NCBI GenBank assembly: GCA_035649895.1 | Contig: DASRIS010000189.1 | Location: 43,147 to 107,146, forward strand | Length of the DNA stretch: 64,000 nt | Direction: 5' to 3' | Source of the DNA: DASSUC01 sp035649895 | GTDB lineage: Bacteria > Actinomycetota > Actinomycetes > Mycobacteriales > Micromonosporaceae | Shown: positions 29,037 through 37,712 of the stretch, one piece after another | How positions within the stretch are numbered: position 1 is the first letter of the stretch | How the letters are laid out: each line of letters opens with the position of its first letter | Position numbers and translations under genes: made by a program | Notes under the pieces: model-generated | What the model saw: the letters and a program-made list of their open reading frames with translations, nothing else | Told to the model about the DNA's origin: nothing | Databases searched by the model: none

Positions 29037-29645
29037 TCGCCACCTCCCCAGGGACGCCGATGATCATAGAGCGTCGGTCGCCGCCCGGCGAAGGCGCGTA
29101 CCCGCGCCGCGGGCGGCCGGGTCAGGGCGTGGCCTAGCACGCGCGTCAGCGGGTAGCGGCGTGAATGCTGCCCTCCCCGAGGCGGGCGCAGCGCACGGAA
29201 GTGCTTGTGGTCCACAGTGGATATTCGGGTGGTGCCGTGCGGGCGGCAGCGACAGCCCTGCCGACTACCTGAGGCGTCTCGGTCCGGCTGACAGCCCGGT
29301 CCGGCTGACAGCTCGCGGTACCCGGGTCCCACCCACTCCCATCTGCCCGGCGAGACGAGCCGCCACCCACCTTCGTCCTTGATCAAACTCAAGATCAGTG
29401 AAATTGGGCTTATCCGGTCGTGGGTTAGCCCCAATACCAGTGAAACTGATTTGATCTTGATCATTGCGATCATCGCCTGCGATCCCGAACCGGTCACAGC
29501 GGACACCTCGTCGACCGGTCGGCCACGGGTTCGCCGTCTGTGCTGCATCCGATGCGCCCATGTGTCGGACGACATATGGCGTGCGCCCTGTCCGCCGTCG
29601 TACAGGGAAGCTGACCGGGCGGGCCGGCCGTGGTAGGAAGTGCCG
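29037..29645. promoter_or_regulatory. 609-bp divergent region between eccC and eccD
   Basis: Shared upstream region of eccC (minus) and eccD (plus). It holds a markedly A+T-rich block (29375-29470) containing an imperfect inverted repeat and no convincing gene. Short open frames here look like chance or antisense frames. An AGGA Shine-Dalgarno for eccD is at 29635-29638. No WXG100 (Esx) gene is present. Confidence 0.6.
29379..29466. repeat. Imperfect intergenic inverted repeat, copy A
   Basis: Outer arms TTGATCAAACTCAAGATCAG (29379-29398) and a GAT-TTGATCTTGATCA segment (near 29448-29463) surround an inner stem ATTGGGCT / AGCCCCAAT with a 16-nt loop. Related by its GATCAAGATC core to the elements at 31181 and 50363. 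Confidence 0.55.
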
Positions 29646-31124
29646 ATGATCACGGGCACCGGGCTGGCCCGGGTGACGATCCGCGCGCCGCGGCGGCGGA
29701 TCGACGTTGCGCTGCCAGAACACGCCCCGGTCGCGGAGCTCCTGCCGGAGCTGCTGCGCCACGCGGGCGAGGGGCTTGCGGACGACGGGGAGCGCCATGG
29801 CGGCTGGCTGCTGCGCCGGGCGGACGGGCAGCCGCTGGTGCCAGGGGGAGGCCTGCACGCCCAGGGCGTACGCGACGGTGCGGTGCTGCATCTGGTGCCG
29901 GCCCGGCTGGCCTGGCCGGAGCTGGCCTACGACGACGTGGTCGAGGCGGTCGCCGCGAGCGCCCGGCGGGTCGCGCCGGGCTGGACCCCAGCGGTCACCC
30001 GGGTCGCCGGCATGGCCGCCGCGGGGCTCCCGCTCGCCGTCGGCCTGGTGGCGCTGCCGCAGGTGGGCACGCCGGGCCGGGCGTTCGTCGCGCTCGGGGT
30101 CGCCGTGCTGCTCGTCGTCGCGGGCATGGTCACCTCCATCGGGTACGGGGACGGCCCAGCCGGCGCGGCCCTGGCCGGGTACGCGATGCCGTACGCGCTG
30201 GTCGGTGGCGGGTTGCTGGTGGCGCCTGCGGGCGCGACCGGCCTGGGCTGGCCGGGCGCCCCGCAGCTGCTGGCCAGCACCGCCCCGCAGCTGCTGGCTA
30301 GCACCGCCCCGCAGCTGCTGGTCGGTAGCGCCGCGTTGCTGCTGTCCGCTGCGCTCGGAGCGGCAGGTGTCGCGGCGGTGCCCTGGCTGTTCGCCGCCGG
30401 GATGACGGCTGGCCTGCTCGGCGCCGCAGGAGCAGCGCTCGGGCTCGTCCTGCCGGCGCCGGAAGCCGCGGCAGTGGCGATGGCGGCGCTGGTGTGTGGG
30501 ATCGGGGTGCTGCCACTGCTTGCGGTCCGTCTGGGTCGGGTGCCGGTTCCCCTGGTCACCGATGCGGCTGCGGGAGCCGCCACCGCCGGCCCCAGCGCGC
30601 GCAGCCCCGCCGCGGGCCGCCCCGGGCACCGGGCGGCACCCGATCGACCCGACCCGGGGTGGGTTCTCGCCGCGGTCCGGCGTGCTGAGTCGCTGCTGAC
30701 CGGAGTGCTGGTCGGGCACGCTGCCGCCACCGCCGTGGCCGCAGCCGTGCTCCTGGGCGGCGGTGTGGCGGCGCGGTTGCTGGTCGGTGTCGCCGGTGTG
30801 TCGCTGCTGCTGCGGGCCCGCCTCTTCGCCGCCGTGCGACAGCGGGTCCCGGTGCTGGCCGCGGGTGCGTCGTGCCTCGCCGCGCTCGCACTCGACGGCG
30901 CGGCGGGTGCCGGGTCGCAGGGCGGGGCGCTGGTGCTGGTCGGGTTCGCTGCGGCGGCCGGCGTGGCGGCGGTCATGGCCGGTGCCACGTACGCCCGCCG
31001 GCCGCCCTCGCCCTATCTGAGCCGGGCTGCGGACCTGGCCGACATGGCGCTGGTCGTGTCGGTGGCTCCGGTCGCGTGCGCCGTCACCGGGCTCTACGGC
31101 CTGGTACTCGGGGTGACCGGGTGA
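29646..31124 (+). CDS. eccD: EccD-type ESX/type VII integral membrane channel protein
   Basis: 492 residues. The N-terminal ubiquitin-like (YukD) domain covers about 1-85 (ARVTIRAPRRRIDVALPEHAPVAELLPEL). A hydrophobic domain follows with about eleven transmembrane helices, the EccD architecture forming the ESX membrane pore. ATG at 29646 with AGGA 7 nt upstream; a GTG at 29640 is possible. Three exact-frame copies of an eight-residue APQLLAST-type unit (24 bp each, 30257-30328) sit in a loop. Divergent from eccC-mycP. No eccB, eccE or esx genes are adjacent, so partners must lie elsewhere. Confidence 0.85.
   Translation: MITGTGLARVTIRAPRRRIDVALPEHAPVAELLPELLRHAGEGLADDGERHGGWLLRRADGQPLVPGGGLHAQGVRDGAVLHLVPARLAWPELAYDDVVEAVAASARRVAPGWTPAVTRVAGMAAAGLPLAVGLVALPQVGTPGRAFVALGVAVLLVVAGMVTSIGYGDGPAGAALAGYAMPYALVGGGLLVAPAGATGLGWPGAPQLLASTAPQLLASTAPQLLVGSAALLLSAALGAAGVAAVPWLFAAGMTAGLLGAAGAALGLVLPAPEAAAVAMAALVCGIGVLPLLAVRLGRVPVPLVTDAAAGAATAGPSARSPAAGRPGHRAAPDRPDPGWVLAAVRRAESLLTGVLVGHAAATAVAAAVLLGGGVAARLLVGVAGVSLLLRARLFAAVRQRVPVLAAGASCLAALALDGAAGAGSQGGALVLVGFAAAAGVAAVMAGATYARRPPSPYLSRAADLADMALVVSVAPVACAVTGLYGLVLGVTG
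30257..30328 (+). repeat. Three 24-bp tandem repeats inside eccD
   Basis: Three consecutive 24-bp units encoding APQLLAST, APQLLAST and APQLLVGS, in frame, between predicted membrane helices of EccD. Confidence 0.8.
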
Positions 31125-31180
31125 CCGGACGGACGTGCACCCTGCGCCCGATTCGTCCTACTCCACTCGCGTTAGGCTGA

Positions 31181-31251
31181 TCAAGATCACGATCGCTGCA
31201 GTGGGCGTGCGGTGCGACTGCACTCCTGGCGTCCGCGATCACGATCTTGGT
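31181..31251. repeat. Intergenic inverted repeat, copy B, between convergent eccD and ppa
   Basis: Outer arms CAAGATCACGATCGC (31182-31196) and GCGATCACGATCTTG (31235-31249) pair over 13 of 15 positions. An inner stem TGCAGT / ACTGCA closes a G-rich loop. It lies between two converging genes, so it could act as a bidirectional terminator. Confidence 0.7.
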
Positions 31252-31307
31252 TGTGGTGCCGGCCGAGCGTGCCGAAGATGTGTTGAACCGGGTTCGTCAC
31301 CCGTCGG

Positions 31308-31823
31308 TCACGGCGCGCCTGCCGTTGTCGCGGACCCGTTCTGCGCCTGGTGGTGGCGGTGGCGCGACGTCTCGATCTCGGCCTCGGCGTCGGTCCGGCC
31401 GACCCAGGTCGCGCCCTCGACGCTCTTGCCGGGCTCAAGGTCCTTGTAGACCGTGAAGAAGTGCTGGATCTCCAGCCGGTCGAACTCGGCCACGTCGTCG
31501 ATGTCGCGCAGGTGGGTGAGGCGCGGGTCCTCGGCCGGCACGCAGAGCACCTTGTCGTCCCCGCCCTTCTCGTCGCGCATCCGGTACATCCCGATCGCGC
31601 GGCAGCGGATCAGGCAGCCGGGAAACGTCGGCTCCTGCACCAGCACCAGCGCGTCGAGCGGGTCGCCGTCCTCGCCGAGGGTGTCCTCGATGAAGCCGTA
31701 GTCGGCCGGGTACTGGGTCGCGGTGAACAGCGTCCGGTCCAGGCGGATGCGGCCGGTGGCGTGGTCCACCTCGTACTTGTTGCGATGTCCCTTGGGGATC
31801 TCAACCGTGACGTCGAAATCCAT
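31308..31823 (-). CDS. ppa: Inorganic pyrophosphatase (family I)
   Basis: 171 residues, typical of bacterial family I enzymes that hydrolyse pyrophosphate to drive biosynthesis. The N-terminal VEIPKGHRNKYEVDHATGRIRLDR, the YPADYGFIEDT segment and the metal-site signature EDGDPLDALV are all intact. The C-terminal 15 residues (HHQAQNGSATTAGAP) extend beyond the fold. ATG with an AGGGAG Shine-Dalgarno. Divergent from the D-alanyl-D-alanine carboxypeptidase gene, as in M. tuberculosis (ppa Rv3628, Rv3627c). Confidence 0.96.
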   Translation of the reverse strand: MDFDVTVEIPKGHRNKYEVDHATGRIRLDRTLFTATQYPADYGFIEDTLGEDGDPLDALVLVQEPTFPGCLIRCRAIGMYRMRDEKGGDDKVLCVPAEDPRLTHLRDIDDVAEFDRLEIQHFFTVYKDLEPGKSVEGATWVGRTDAEAEIETSRHRHHQAQNGSATTAGAP

Positions 31824-31905
31824 CACACGCTCCCTGCGTTCGTCCCGCTGCGGCGCGCCTGCCGCGCCCGCGACCGGTAGGCCCTGGGTGTGGCGGTCTG
31901 GGTCT

Positions 31906-31911
31906 AGTCTC
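31906..31911 (+). promoter_or_regulatory. Candidate -10 box upstream of the PBP4-type gene
   Basis: TAGTCT at 31906-31911 fits TANNNT. A Shine-Dalgarno GGGGGAGGG at about 31932-31940 follows before the GTG at 31947, so this gene would have a normal leader, unlike several neighbours. Confidence 0.35.
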
Positions 31912-31946
31912 GCGTAGAACCAGCCAGGCAACCGGGGGAGGGCCAG

Positions 31947-33860
31947 GTGGCGAGGTACGACGGACCGTACGGCCCGGCCGACGGGCACCCGTCGTACTAC
32001 GTCCCCGGGCAGGGCAACGAGCCGTACTACGTCCCCGGGCAGGGCAACGAGCCGCCGGCCACGGCTGAGCCCCAGCCACCGGTCGCACCCGACCAGCCAC
32101 CGCGGGCTGCACCCAGCTCCCCACCGCCGCGCGGCCGGATCTACTACCCGGCCGGCCGGCACCCCGCCGGCCCACCCATGCCGGCAGCGCCCGGGGCCGG
32201 GATCCCCCCGGAGCGCGGGACCGGTGGCCCGCCGCAGGCGTACCCCCCGCCAGCGGCATACCCGGCGCCGCCGGCATACCCCTCACCGGCACACCCACTC
32301 CCGCCGGGGTACGCGCCACCGGGGCCCCCACCGGCCGGCGGCCCGGCACCGGGGTCCGGCCGGCGCGCCGCGCTGGTGGTGGCGCTGGCCAGCCTGCTGG
32401 CTCTCGGGCTGGTCGGGGCCGGCGTGGTGGTGGTCCGGCCGGGACCGGTGCGCGGCTGGTTCGACAGTGCGGCGGCGACCCCGTCGGCATCGCCGCCTGC
32501 CGACGCGGTGCCCTCGCCGGTGCTCGCTGCGGCGGGCGCGGACGCGCCGGCGCCGACCGCGGCCGGGATAGCCGCCGCGCTCGACCCGCTGCTGCGCGAC
32601 CCGCGGCTGGGCGCGCCGGTGGCCGCCTCGGTCACGGACGTGCTCACCGGGGAGAGCCTCTACGTCCGGGGCGCGGACGTGCCGACCACCCCGGCGTCAA
32701 CCACCAAGCTGGTCACGGCCGTGGCCGTGCTCGCCACCCGGGGAGCGGCGTACCGGATCCCGACCATGGCGGTGGCCGGCGCTGGCGCCGGTGAGGTGGT
32801 CCTGGTCGGCGGCGGCGACCCGACCCTGAGCGCAGGGGCCGGCGGCAGCTATCCGGGCGCCGGCCGCCTGGACGACCTGGCCCGGCAGGTCACCCAGGCG
32901 CTCGGCGGCGTGGCACCCATCCGGGTCAGCTTCGACGTTTCCCGGTTCAGCGGGCCGGCGTACGGGCCGGGCTGGGACCCGGACATCGCGACCGGCGGGT
33001 ACGCCGGACCGGTCACCGCCCTGATGACGGACGCCGGCCGGGTCGACCCGAAGGACACCAAGGGGCCGGCACTGCGCCACGCCGCGCCCGACCTCGCCAC
33101 CGCCCAGGCGTTCGCCCGGGCACTCGGCCTGCCGGCCACCGCGGTGACCCGGGGACGGGCGCCTGGAAAACCCGGCCCGGGGGCGGCCACCCCGGGCACC
33201 GCGCCGGCCACCACCGCGGAAGGCACCACGCCCGGTCCAGGCGCCTCGGGGCCGGCCGTGGCCACGACGCCACCGGCGCCCGGCACGCCGCTCGGCACCG
33301 TGTACTCCGCGCCGCTGGTGCGGCTGGTGGAGATCATGCTGGCGGAGAGCGACAACGTGGTCGCCGAGGCGCTCGCGCGGCAGGTGGCCCTGGCCAAGGG
33401 AGCGCCGGCGTCGTTCGCCGGAGCCGCGGCGGCGGTCGCGACTGTGCTCGGCGAGCTGGGCCTGCCGGTCGCGGAGAGCACGCTCTTCGACGGCAGCGGG
33501 CTGTCCCGGCTGAACCGGCTCACCCCGTCCCTGCTCACCGACGTGGTGGCGCTCGCCGCCCGGGCGGACCGGCCGGAGCTGCACAGCATCTTCTCCGGCC
33601 TGCCGGTGGCCGGCTACTCCGGCACGCTGCGGGACCGTTACCGCACCGCGGCGCCGGTACGCCCCGGTGTCGGCACGGTACGGGCCAAGACCGGCACGCT
33701 GAGCGGCATCTCGGCCATCGCCGGCATCGTGGTCACCCGCGATGGCCGGCTGCTCGCGTTCGCCGTGCTCGCCGACCGGGTGCCGGTCGGCCAGTTCCCG
33801 GCCCAGGACGCCATCGACCGGATCGCCGCGGTGCTCGCCGGCTGCGGCTGCCGGACGTGA
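31947..33860 (+). CDS. dac: D-alanyl-D-alanine carboxypeptidase/endopeptidase (PBP4, peptidase S13)
   Basis: 637 residues. A Pro/Gly/Tyr-rich cytoplasmic segment (about 1-140) contains two tandem YYVPGQGNEP units. One transmembrane helix follows (about 148-170, ALVVALASLLALGLVGAGVVVV), then an S13 penicillin-binding domain with active-site S251-T-T-K254, S468-D-N470 and K581-T-G. It trims D-Ala from peptidoglycan stem peptides or cleaves crosslinks outside the membrane. The long intracellular Pro-rich tail is unusual for PBP4 and could bind cytoplasmic partners. An Ala/Thr/Pro-rich insert occupies about 400-440. GTG start with strong Shine-Dalgarno GGGGGAGGG. Confidence 0.93.
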   Translation: MARYDGPYGPADGHPSYYVPGQGNEPYYVPGQGNEPPATAEPQPPVAPDQPPRAAPSSPPPRGRIYYPAGRHPAGPPMPAAPGAGIPPERGTGGPPQAYPPPAAYPAPPAYPSPAHPLPPGYAPPGPPPAGGPAPGSGRRAALVVALASLLALGLVGAGVVVVRPGPVRGWFDSAAATPSASPPADAVPSPVLAAAGADAPAPTAAGIAAALDPLLRDPRLGAPVAASVTDVLTGESLYVRGADVPTTPASTTKLVTAVAVLATRGAAYRIPTMAVAGAGAGEVVLVGGGDPTLSAGAGGSYPGAGRLDDLARQVTQALGGVAPIRVSFDVSRFSGPAYGPGWDPDIATGGYAGPVTALMTDAGRVDPKDTKGPALRHAAPDLATAQAFARALGLPATAVTRGRAPGKPGPGAATPGTAPATTAEGTTPGPGASGPAVATTPPAPGTPLGTVYSAPLVRLVEIMLAESDNVVAEALARQVALAKGAPASFAGAAAAVATVLGELGLPVAESTLFDGSGLSRLNRLTPSLLTDVVALAARADRPELHSIFSGLPVAGYSGTLRDRYRTAAPVRPGVGTVRAKTGTLSGISAIAGIVVTRDGRLLAFAVLADRVPVGQFPAQDAIDRIAAVLAGCGCRT

Positions 33861-33932
33861 GGCGCGGCGGGCGGCTGTGAGCCGTACGGCATGTCGTTCG
33901 TGATCAATAAGGGTGGCTCTGGGCAGCGCGGG

Positions 33933-33945
33933 TAACGTCGTAGCC
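33933..33945 (+). promoter_or_regulatory. Candidate -10 for leaderless DUF2342 transcript
   Basis: TAACGT at 33933-33938 is followed by 7 nt and the ATG at 33946. No Shine-Dalgarno is present, consistent with a leaderless mRNA. Confidence 0.45.
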
Positions 33946-34998
33946 ATGGTGCAGCTCGTGGACTGGGAACTGGCGGCGGCGACGGCGGCGACGCTGGGCA
34001 AGACCGGCCCCAGGGTGACCTACGACGAAGCCGCGGAGGTAGTCGCTGACCTGCGGCTGCTCACCGAGGAGGCGGCCGGGCACGTGGCGGCCTTCACGGG
34101 CCTGCGCTCCCAGGTCGGGCAACCGGGGGTGCGGGTGGTGGACCGCCGGGACTGGGCCGCGGTCAACATCGACGGGCTGCGCCGCGTGATCACCCCCCTG
34201 GTGCACCGGCTGACCGGTGACAAGCAGCCCAGCCCCTTTGTCGAGGCGGTCGGTTCCCGGGTGACCGGGGTGCAGGCCGGCACCGTGCTGGCCTACCTGT
34301 CCGGCAAGGTGCTCGGGCAGTACGAGGTCTTCTCTGGCGACCCGGGCCAGCTCCTGCTGGTCGCGCCGAACATCGTGGAGACCGAGCGCAAGCTGGGGGC
34401 CGACCCGCGCGACTTCCGGCTCTGGGTGTGCCTGCACGAGGTGACCCACCGCACCCAGTTCACCGCGGTGCCCTGGATGCGGGCGCACTTCCTGGGTGAG
34501 GTGCAGGCGTTCGTGGACGCGTCCCAGGCCGGCGAGCACCTGGTCGAGCGGCTGCGGCGCGGGGTGTCCACGCTCGCCGAGGCGGTCCGCGACCCGGACA
34601 GCCGGGCGAGCGTGCTGGACATCGTGCAGACTCCGGGGCAGAAGGCCGTGCTGGACCGGCTGACCGCGGTGATGACGCTGCTCGAAGGGCACGCGGAGTT
34701 CGTGATGGACGGGGTCGGCCCGAGCGTGATCCCGAGCGTGGAGGAGATCCGGGCCCGGTTCAACCGGCGCCGGGAGAGCGCAAACCCGGTGGAGCGGGCG
34801 CTGCGCCGGCTGCTCGGCATCGAGGTCAAGATGCGCCAGTACGCCGAGGGTCGCAAGTTCGTGCACGGCGTTGTCGAGCGGGTGGGCATGGCCGGCTTCA
34901 ACCGGGTGTGGGAGTCGCCGCTGACGCTGCCGCGCCTGTCCGAGCTGGCCGCCCCGGACGCCTGGGTGTCGCGCGTGCACACCGGGACCCCGGCCTGA
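33946..34998 (+). CDS. Zinc-dependent metalloprotease-like protein, DUF2342 family
   Basis: 350 residues. Zincin motif HEVTHRTQF (H164, E165, H168) within the actinobacterial DUF2342 fold. The LVDWELAAATAATLGKTGP opening, WMRAHFLGEVQ and the KMRQYAEGRKFVHGVVERVGM C-terminus are characteristic. No signal peptide, so it is probably cytoplasmic, and its substrates are unknown. ATG 33946 is preferred to an in-frame TTG at 33913 because of the leaderless-promoter spacing. It sits between dac and tilS (4 nt before tilS), as Rv3626c does in M. tuberculosis, suggesting co-expression with tilS. Confidence 0.9.
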   Translation: MVQLVDWELAAATAATLGKTGPRVTYDEAAEVVADLRLLTEEAAGHVAAFTGLRSQVGQPGVRVVDRRDWAAVNIDGLRRVITPLVHRLTGDKQPSPFVEAVGSRVTGVQAGTVLAYLSGKVLGQYEVFSGDPGQLLLVAPNIVETERKLGADPRDFRLWVCLHEVTHRTQFTAVPWMRAHFLGEVQAFVDASQAGEHLVERLRRGVSTLAEAVRDPDSRASVLDIVQTPGQKAVLDRLTAVMTLLEGHAEFVMDGVGPSVIPSVEEIRARFNRRRESANPVERALRRLLGIEVKMRQYAEGRKFVHGVVERVGMAGFNRVWESPLTLPRLSELAAPDAWVSRVHTGTPA

Positions 34999-35002
34999 GC
35001 GG

Positions 35003-36079
35003 ATGGCCGCGCTGGCGCCACCGGTAGCCGCGGTCCGGGCTGCGGTCCGGACCACCCTTTCCGGGTACGGGCGAGCCGCGCTGGTCCTCGTCGCCTGCTC
35101 CGGCGGGGCCGACTCGCTGGCGCTGGCGGCGGCGGCGGCCTTTGTGGCGCCGCGGCTGGGCCTGCGGGCCGGGCTCGTCACCGTTGACCACGGGCTCCAG
35201 CCGGGCTCTGCCGAGCGGGCGGCCGAGGTTGCGGCGTGGGGTGCCCGGGCCGGGCTCGACCCGGTGGAGGTGTGCCCGGTACGCGTCGCCGGTCGCCGGG
35301 GCGGCCCGGAGGCCGCGGCGCGCGAGGCCCGCTACGACGCCTTGCTGGCGGTGGCGCACCGGCGCGGTGCCGCGGCGGTGCTGCTCGGGCACACCCGCGA
35401 CGACCAGGCCGAGACCGTGCTGCTCGCGCTGGCCCGGGGGAGCGGGCCGCGGGGCCTTTCGGGCATGCGCCCCCGGCGGGAGGTCGACGGGGTGGCCCTG
35501 CTGCGCCCCCTGCTGGGCATCGCCCGGTCCCAGACCGAGCAGGCGTGCGCCGCCCTCGACCTCGCGCCGTGGGCTGACCCGCACAACGCCGACCCGGCGT
35601 ACGCGCGGGTGCGGGTGCGGGCCGCGGCGCTGCCGGCGCTGGTGGCGGCGCTCGGCCCGGACGTCGTGGACAACCTGGCGCGCACCGCCGGGCTGCTCGC
35701 CGCGGACGCCGACTGCCTGGACGCGCTCGCCGCCTCGGCCGGCGCGGCGGCGACCGACGCGGAAGGCATGCTGCACGTGCCGGCGCTGCGCGAGCTGCCG
35801 GCGGCGCTGCGTACCCGGGTGCTGCACGCCTGGGCGCGCCAGCACGGGGTGCCCGGCGCCGCCCTGTCCCACCGCCACGTGGCCGCCCTCGACGCACTCG
35901 TCACGGCCTGGCGCGGGCAGGGCCCGGCGGCGCTGCCCGGCGGGGTGACCGCGGTCCGCCGCGGCGCCGTGCTGCTGGCGGTGCACAGTCCAGGGAAAGC
36001 GCCAGGTCGTTCCGGTGTCCCGGGTGGACAGCCAGCCTTCGAACAGGTCCAATGTGCGAGTGCGCCTGCCGAGCATTGA
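35003..36079 (+). CDS. tilS: tRNA(Ile)-lysidine synthase
   Basis: 358 residues. N-type ATP pyrophosphatase with PP-loop SGGADS (33-38). It converts C34 of tRNA-Ile(CAU) to lysidine with ATP and lysine, and is essential for reading AUA. The LGHTRDDQAETVLLALARGSG motif and PLLGIARSQTEQAC are diagnostic. ATG 4 nt after the DUF2342 stop. The last 8-21 codons overlap the next gene's start, depending on which GTG that gene uses, and the C-terminus (about 325-358) does not resemble TilS, suggesting the 3' end was altered when the next gene was joined. In relatives hpt normally follows; here three other genes intervene. Confidence 0.94.
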   Translation: MAALAPPVAAVRAAVRTTLSGYGRAALVLVACSGGADSLALAAAAAFVAPRLGLRAGLVTVDHGLQPGSAERAAEVAAWGARAGLDPVEVCPVRVAGRRGGPEAAAREARYDALLAVAHRRGAAAVLLGHTRDDQAETVLLALARGSGPRGLSGMRPRREVDGVALLRPLLGIARSQTEQACAALDLAPWADPHNADPAYARVRVRAAALPALVAALGPDVVDNLARTAGLLAADADCLDALAASAGAAATDAEGMLHVPALRELPAALRTRVLHAWARQHGVPGAALSHRHVAALDALVTAWRGQGPAALPGGVTAVRRGAVLLAVHSPGKAPGRSGVPGGQPAFEQVQCASAPAEH

Positions 36080-37712
36080 CCGCAAGCCGCTCTATGCCCC
36101 GCGCGGCGTCGTGGCGACCAGCCAGCCGCTGGCCGCCAGCGCCGGGCTGGCCGTGCTGCGCCGCGGCGGCAACGCGGTGGACGCGGCGCTCGCCACCGCC
36201 ATCGCGCTGACCGTGGTCCAGCCGGGCTCCAACGACATCGGCGGCGACCTCTTCGCGATCGTCTGGGACGGCACCCGCCTGCACGGGCTGAACGGCTCCG
36301 GCCGCTCGCCGGCGGCGCTGACCCTCCAGGCCGCGCAGGCCGCCGGGGCCGGGATGGCGCCGTCCGCGGCACTCGGCGGAGCGCAGGCAACGGCCGCGCA
36401 GGCGATGCCGGCGTTCGGCTGGGCGCCGGTGACCGTGCCGGGCGCTCCGGCCGGCTGGCGGGACCTGCATGCGCGGTTCGGCGCGCTGCCCTTCGCCGAC
36501 CTGTTCACCGACGCGGTGGCGTACGCCGAGCACGGCTACCCGGTCTCGCCGACCGTGGCGAGCGGCTGGCAGCGGGCGGTCGACCGGTACGCGCAGATAG
36601 GCGCGCTGGAGGTGGCCGAGTGGGCCCGGGTCTACACCGTGGGCGGTGGCCGGGCACCCCGGGCCGGCGAGCTGTTCGCCAACCCGGCGGCCGCCCGGAC
36701 CCTGCGGCTCATCGCCGAGTCAAAGGCGGAGGAGTTCTACCACGGCGAGATCGCCGCGGCCGTTGCCGCCTTCTCCGAGGCCACCGGCGGGCTGCTCGCC
36801 GCCGAGGACCTCAGCGGGCACACGTCGACCTGGGTCGAGCCGGTCGCCGTGGGCTACCGGGGGTACGAGGTGTGGGAGCTGCCGCCGAACACCCAGGGCA
36901 TCGCGGCACTGCTCGCGCTGGGCATCCTGGACGGGTTCGACCCGGCCGGCGCCGGCCTGGAGCAGCGGCTGCACTGGCAGATCGAGGCGGTGAAGCTCGG
37001 CTTCGCCGACGCGCACGCGTACGTGGCCGACCCGCACGCCGCCGAGGTGCCCATGGTGGCCCTGCTGGACCCGGGCTACGTCGCCGCCCGGCGGGCACTG
37101 GTCGGTGCCGAGGCGGCCTGCCCGGCACCGGGCGACCCGGCCCGCGGCGGCACGGTCTACCTGTGCGCCGCCGACGCCGACGGCATGATGGTCAGCCTGA
37201 TCCAGTCCAACTACATGGGCTTCGGCTCGTTCGTGGTGGTGCCCGGGTCCGGCTTCGGCCTGCAGAACCGGGGTGCCGGCTTCAGCCTGGAGGCGGGGCA
37301 CCCGAACGCGGCCGGGCCGGGCAAGCGCCCGTTCCACACCATCATCCCGGGCTTCCTGACCCGCGCCGGCCAGCCGGTGGGCCCGTTCGGCGTGATGGGT
37401 GGCCACATGCAGCCACAGGGCCACGTCCAGCTCATAACGTCCACAGTGGACGACGAGCTGGACCCGCAGGGCGCGCTGGGCGTACCCCGCTGGTACTGGA
37501 ACGCCGGCCGGCTGGTGCACGTGGAGCCGGCCCTGCTCGCCACGGCGGAGGGCGAGGCCGCCGTCGCGGGCCTGCGCCGCCGCGGGCACCAGGTGGTGGT
37601 CACCGACGAGCCCAGCTTCTTCGGGTACGGGCAGGCGATCTGGCACCGGCCCGGCCAGGGGTACGTGGCCGGCTCGGAGCCTCGTGCCGACGGCTGCGCC
37701 GTCGGGTTCTGA
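36054..37712 (+). CDS. Gamma-glutamyltransferase-family Ntn hydrolase
   Basis: About 552 residues. Gamma-glutamyltranspeptidase fold: N-terminal GVVATSQPLAASAGLAVLRRGGNAVDAALATA, then the autoprocessing site. The new N-terminal threonine is probably T367 in ARGGTVYLCAADADGMMVSLIQSNYMGFGS, followed by the small-subunit motifs PGKRPFHTIIPGF and GVMGGHMQPQGH. It would transfer or hydrolyse gamma-glutamyl groups, but no signal peptide is seen, so a cytoplasmic GGT-like or YwrD-like enzyme is likely. Possible GTG starts are 36015, 36054 and 36060; all overlap tilS, which ends at 36079. First of three genes inserted between tilS and hpt. Confidence 0.85.
   Translation: MRVRLPSIDRKPLYAPRGVVATSQPLAASAGLAVLRRGGNAVDAALATAIALTVVQPGSNDIGGDLFAIVWDGTRLHGLNGSGRSPAALTLQAAQAAGAGMAPSAALGGAQATAAQAMPAFGWAPVTVPGAPAGWRDLHARFGALPFADLFTDAVAYAEHGYPVSPTVASGWQRAVDRYAQIGALEVAEWARVYTVGGGRAPRAGELFANPAAARTLRLIAESKAEEFYHGEIAAAVAAFSEATGGLLAAEDLSGHTSTWVEPVAVGYRGYEVWELPPNTQGIAALLALGILDGFDPAGAGLEQRLHWQIEAVKLGFADAHAYVADPHAAEVPMVALLDPGYVAARRALVGAEAACPAPGDPARGGTVYLCAADADGMMVSLIQSNYMGFGSFVVVPGSGFGLQNRGAGFSLEAGHPNAAGPGKRPFHTIIPGFLTRAGQPVGPFGVMGGHMQPQGHVQLITSTVDDELDPQGALGVPRWYWNAGRLVHVEPALLATAEGEAAVAGLRRRGHQVVVTDEPSFFGYGQAIWHRPGQGYVAGSEPRADGCAVGF

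Noticed and set aside
29379..29636. Possible 85-residue gene upstream of eccD
   Set aside because: It lies in the A+T-rich inverted-repeat block, lacks a Shine-Dalgarno and codon bias, and shows no recognisable motif.
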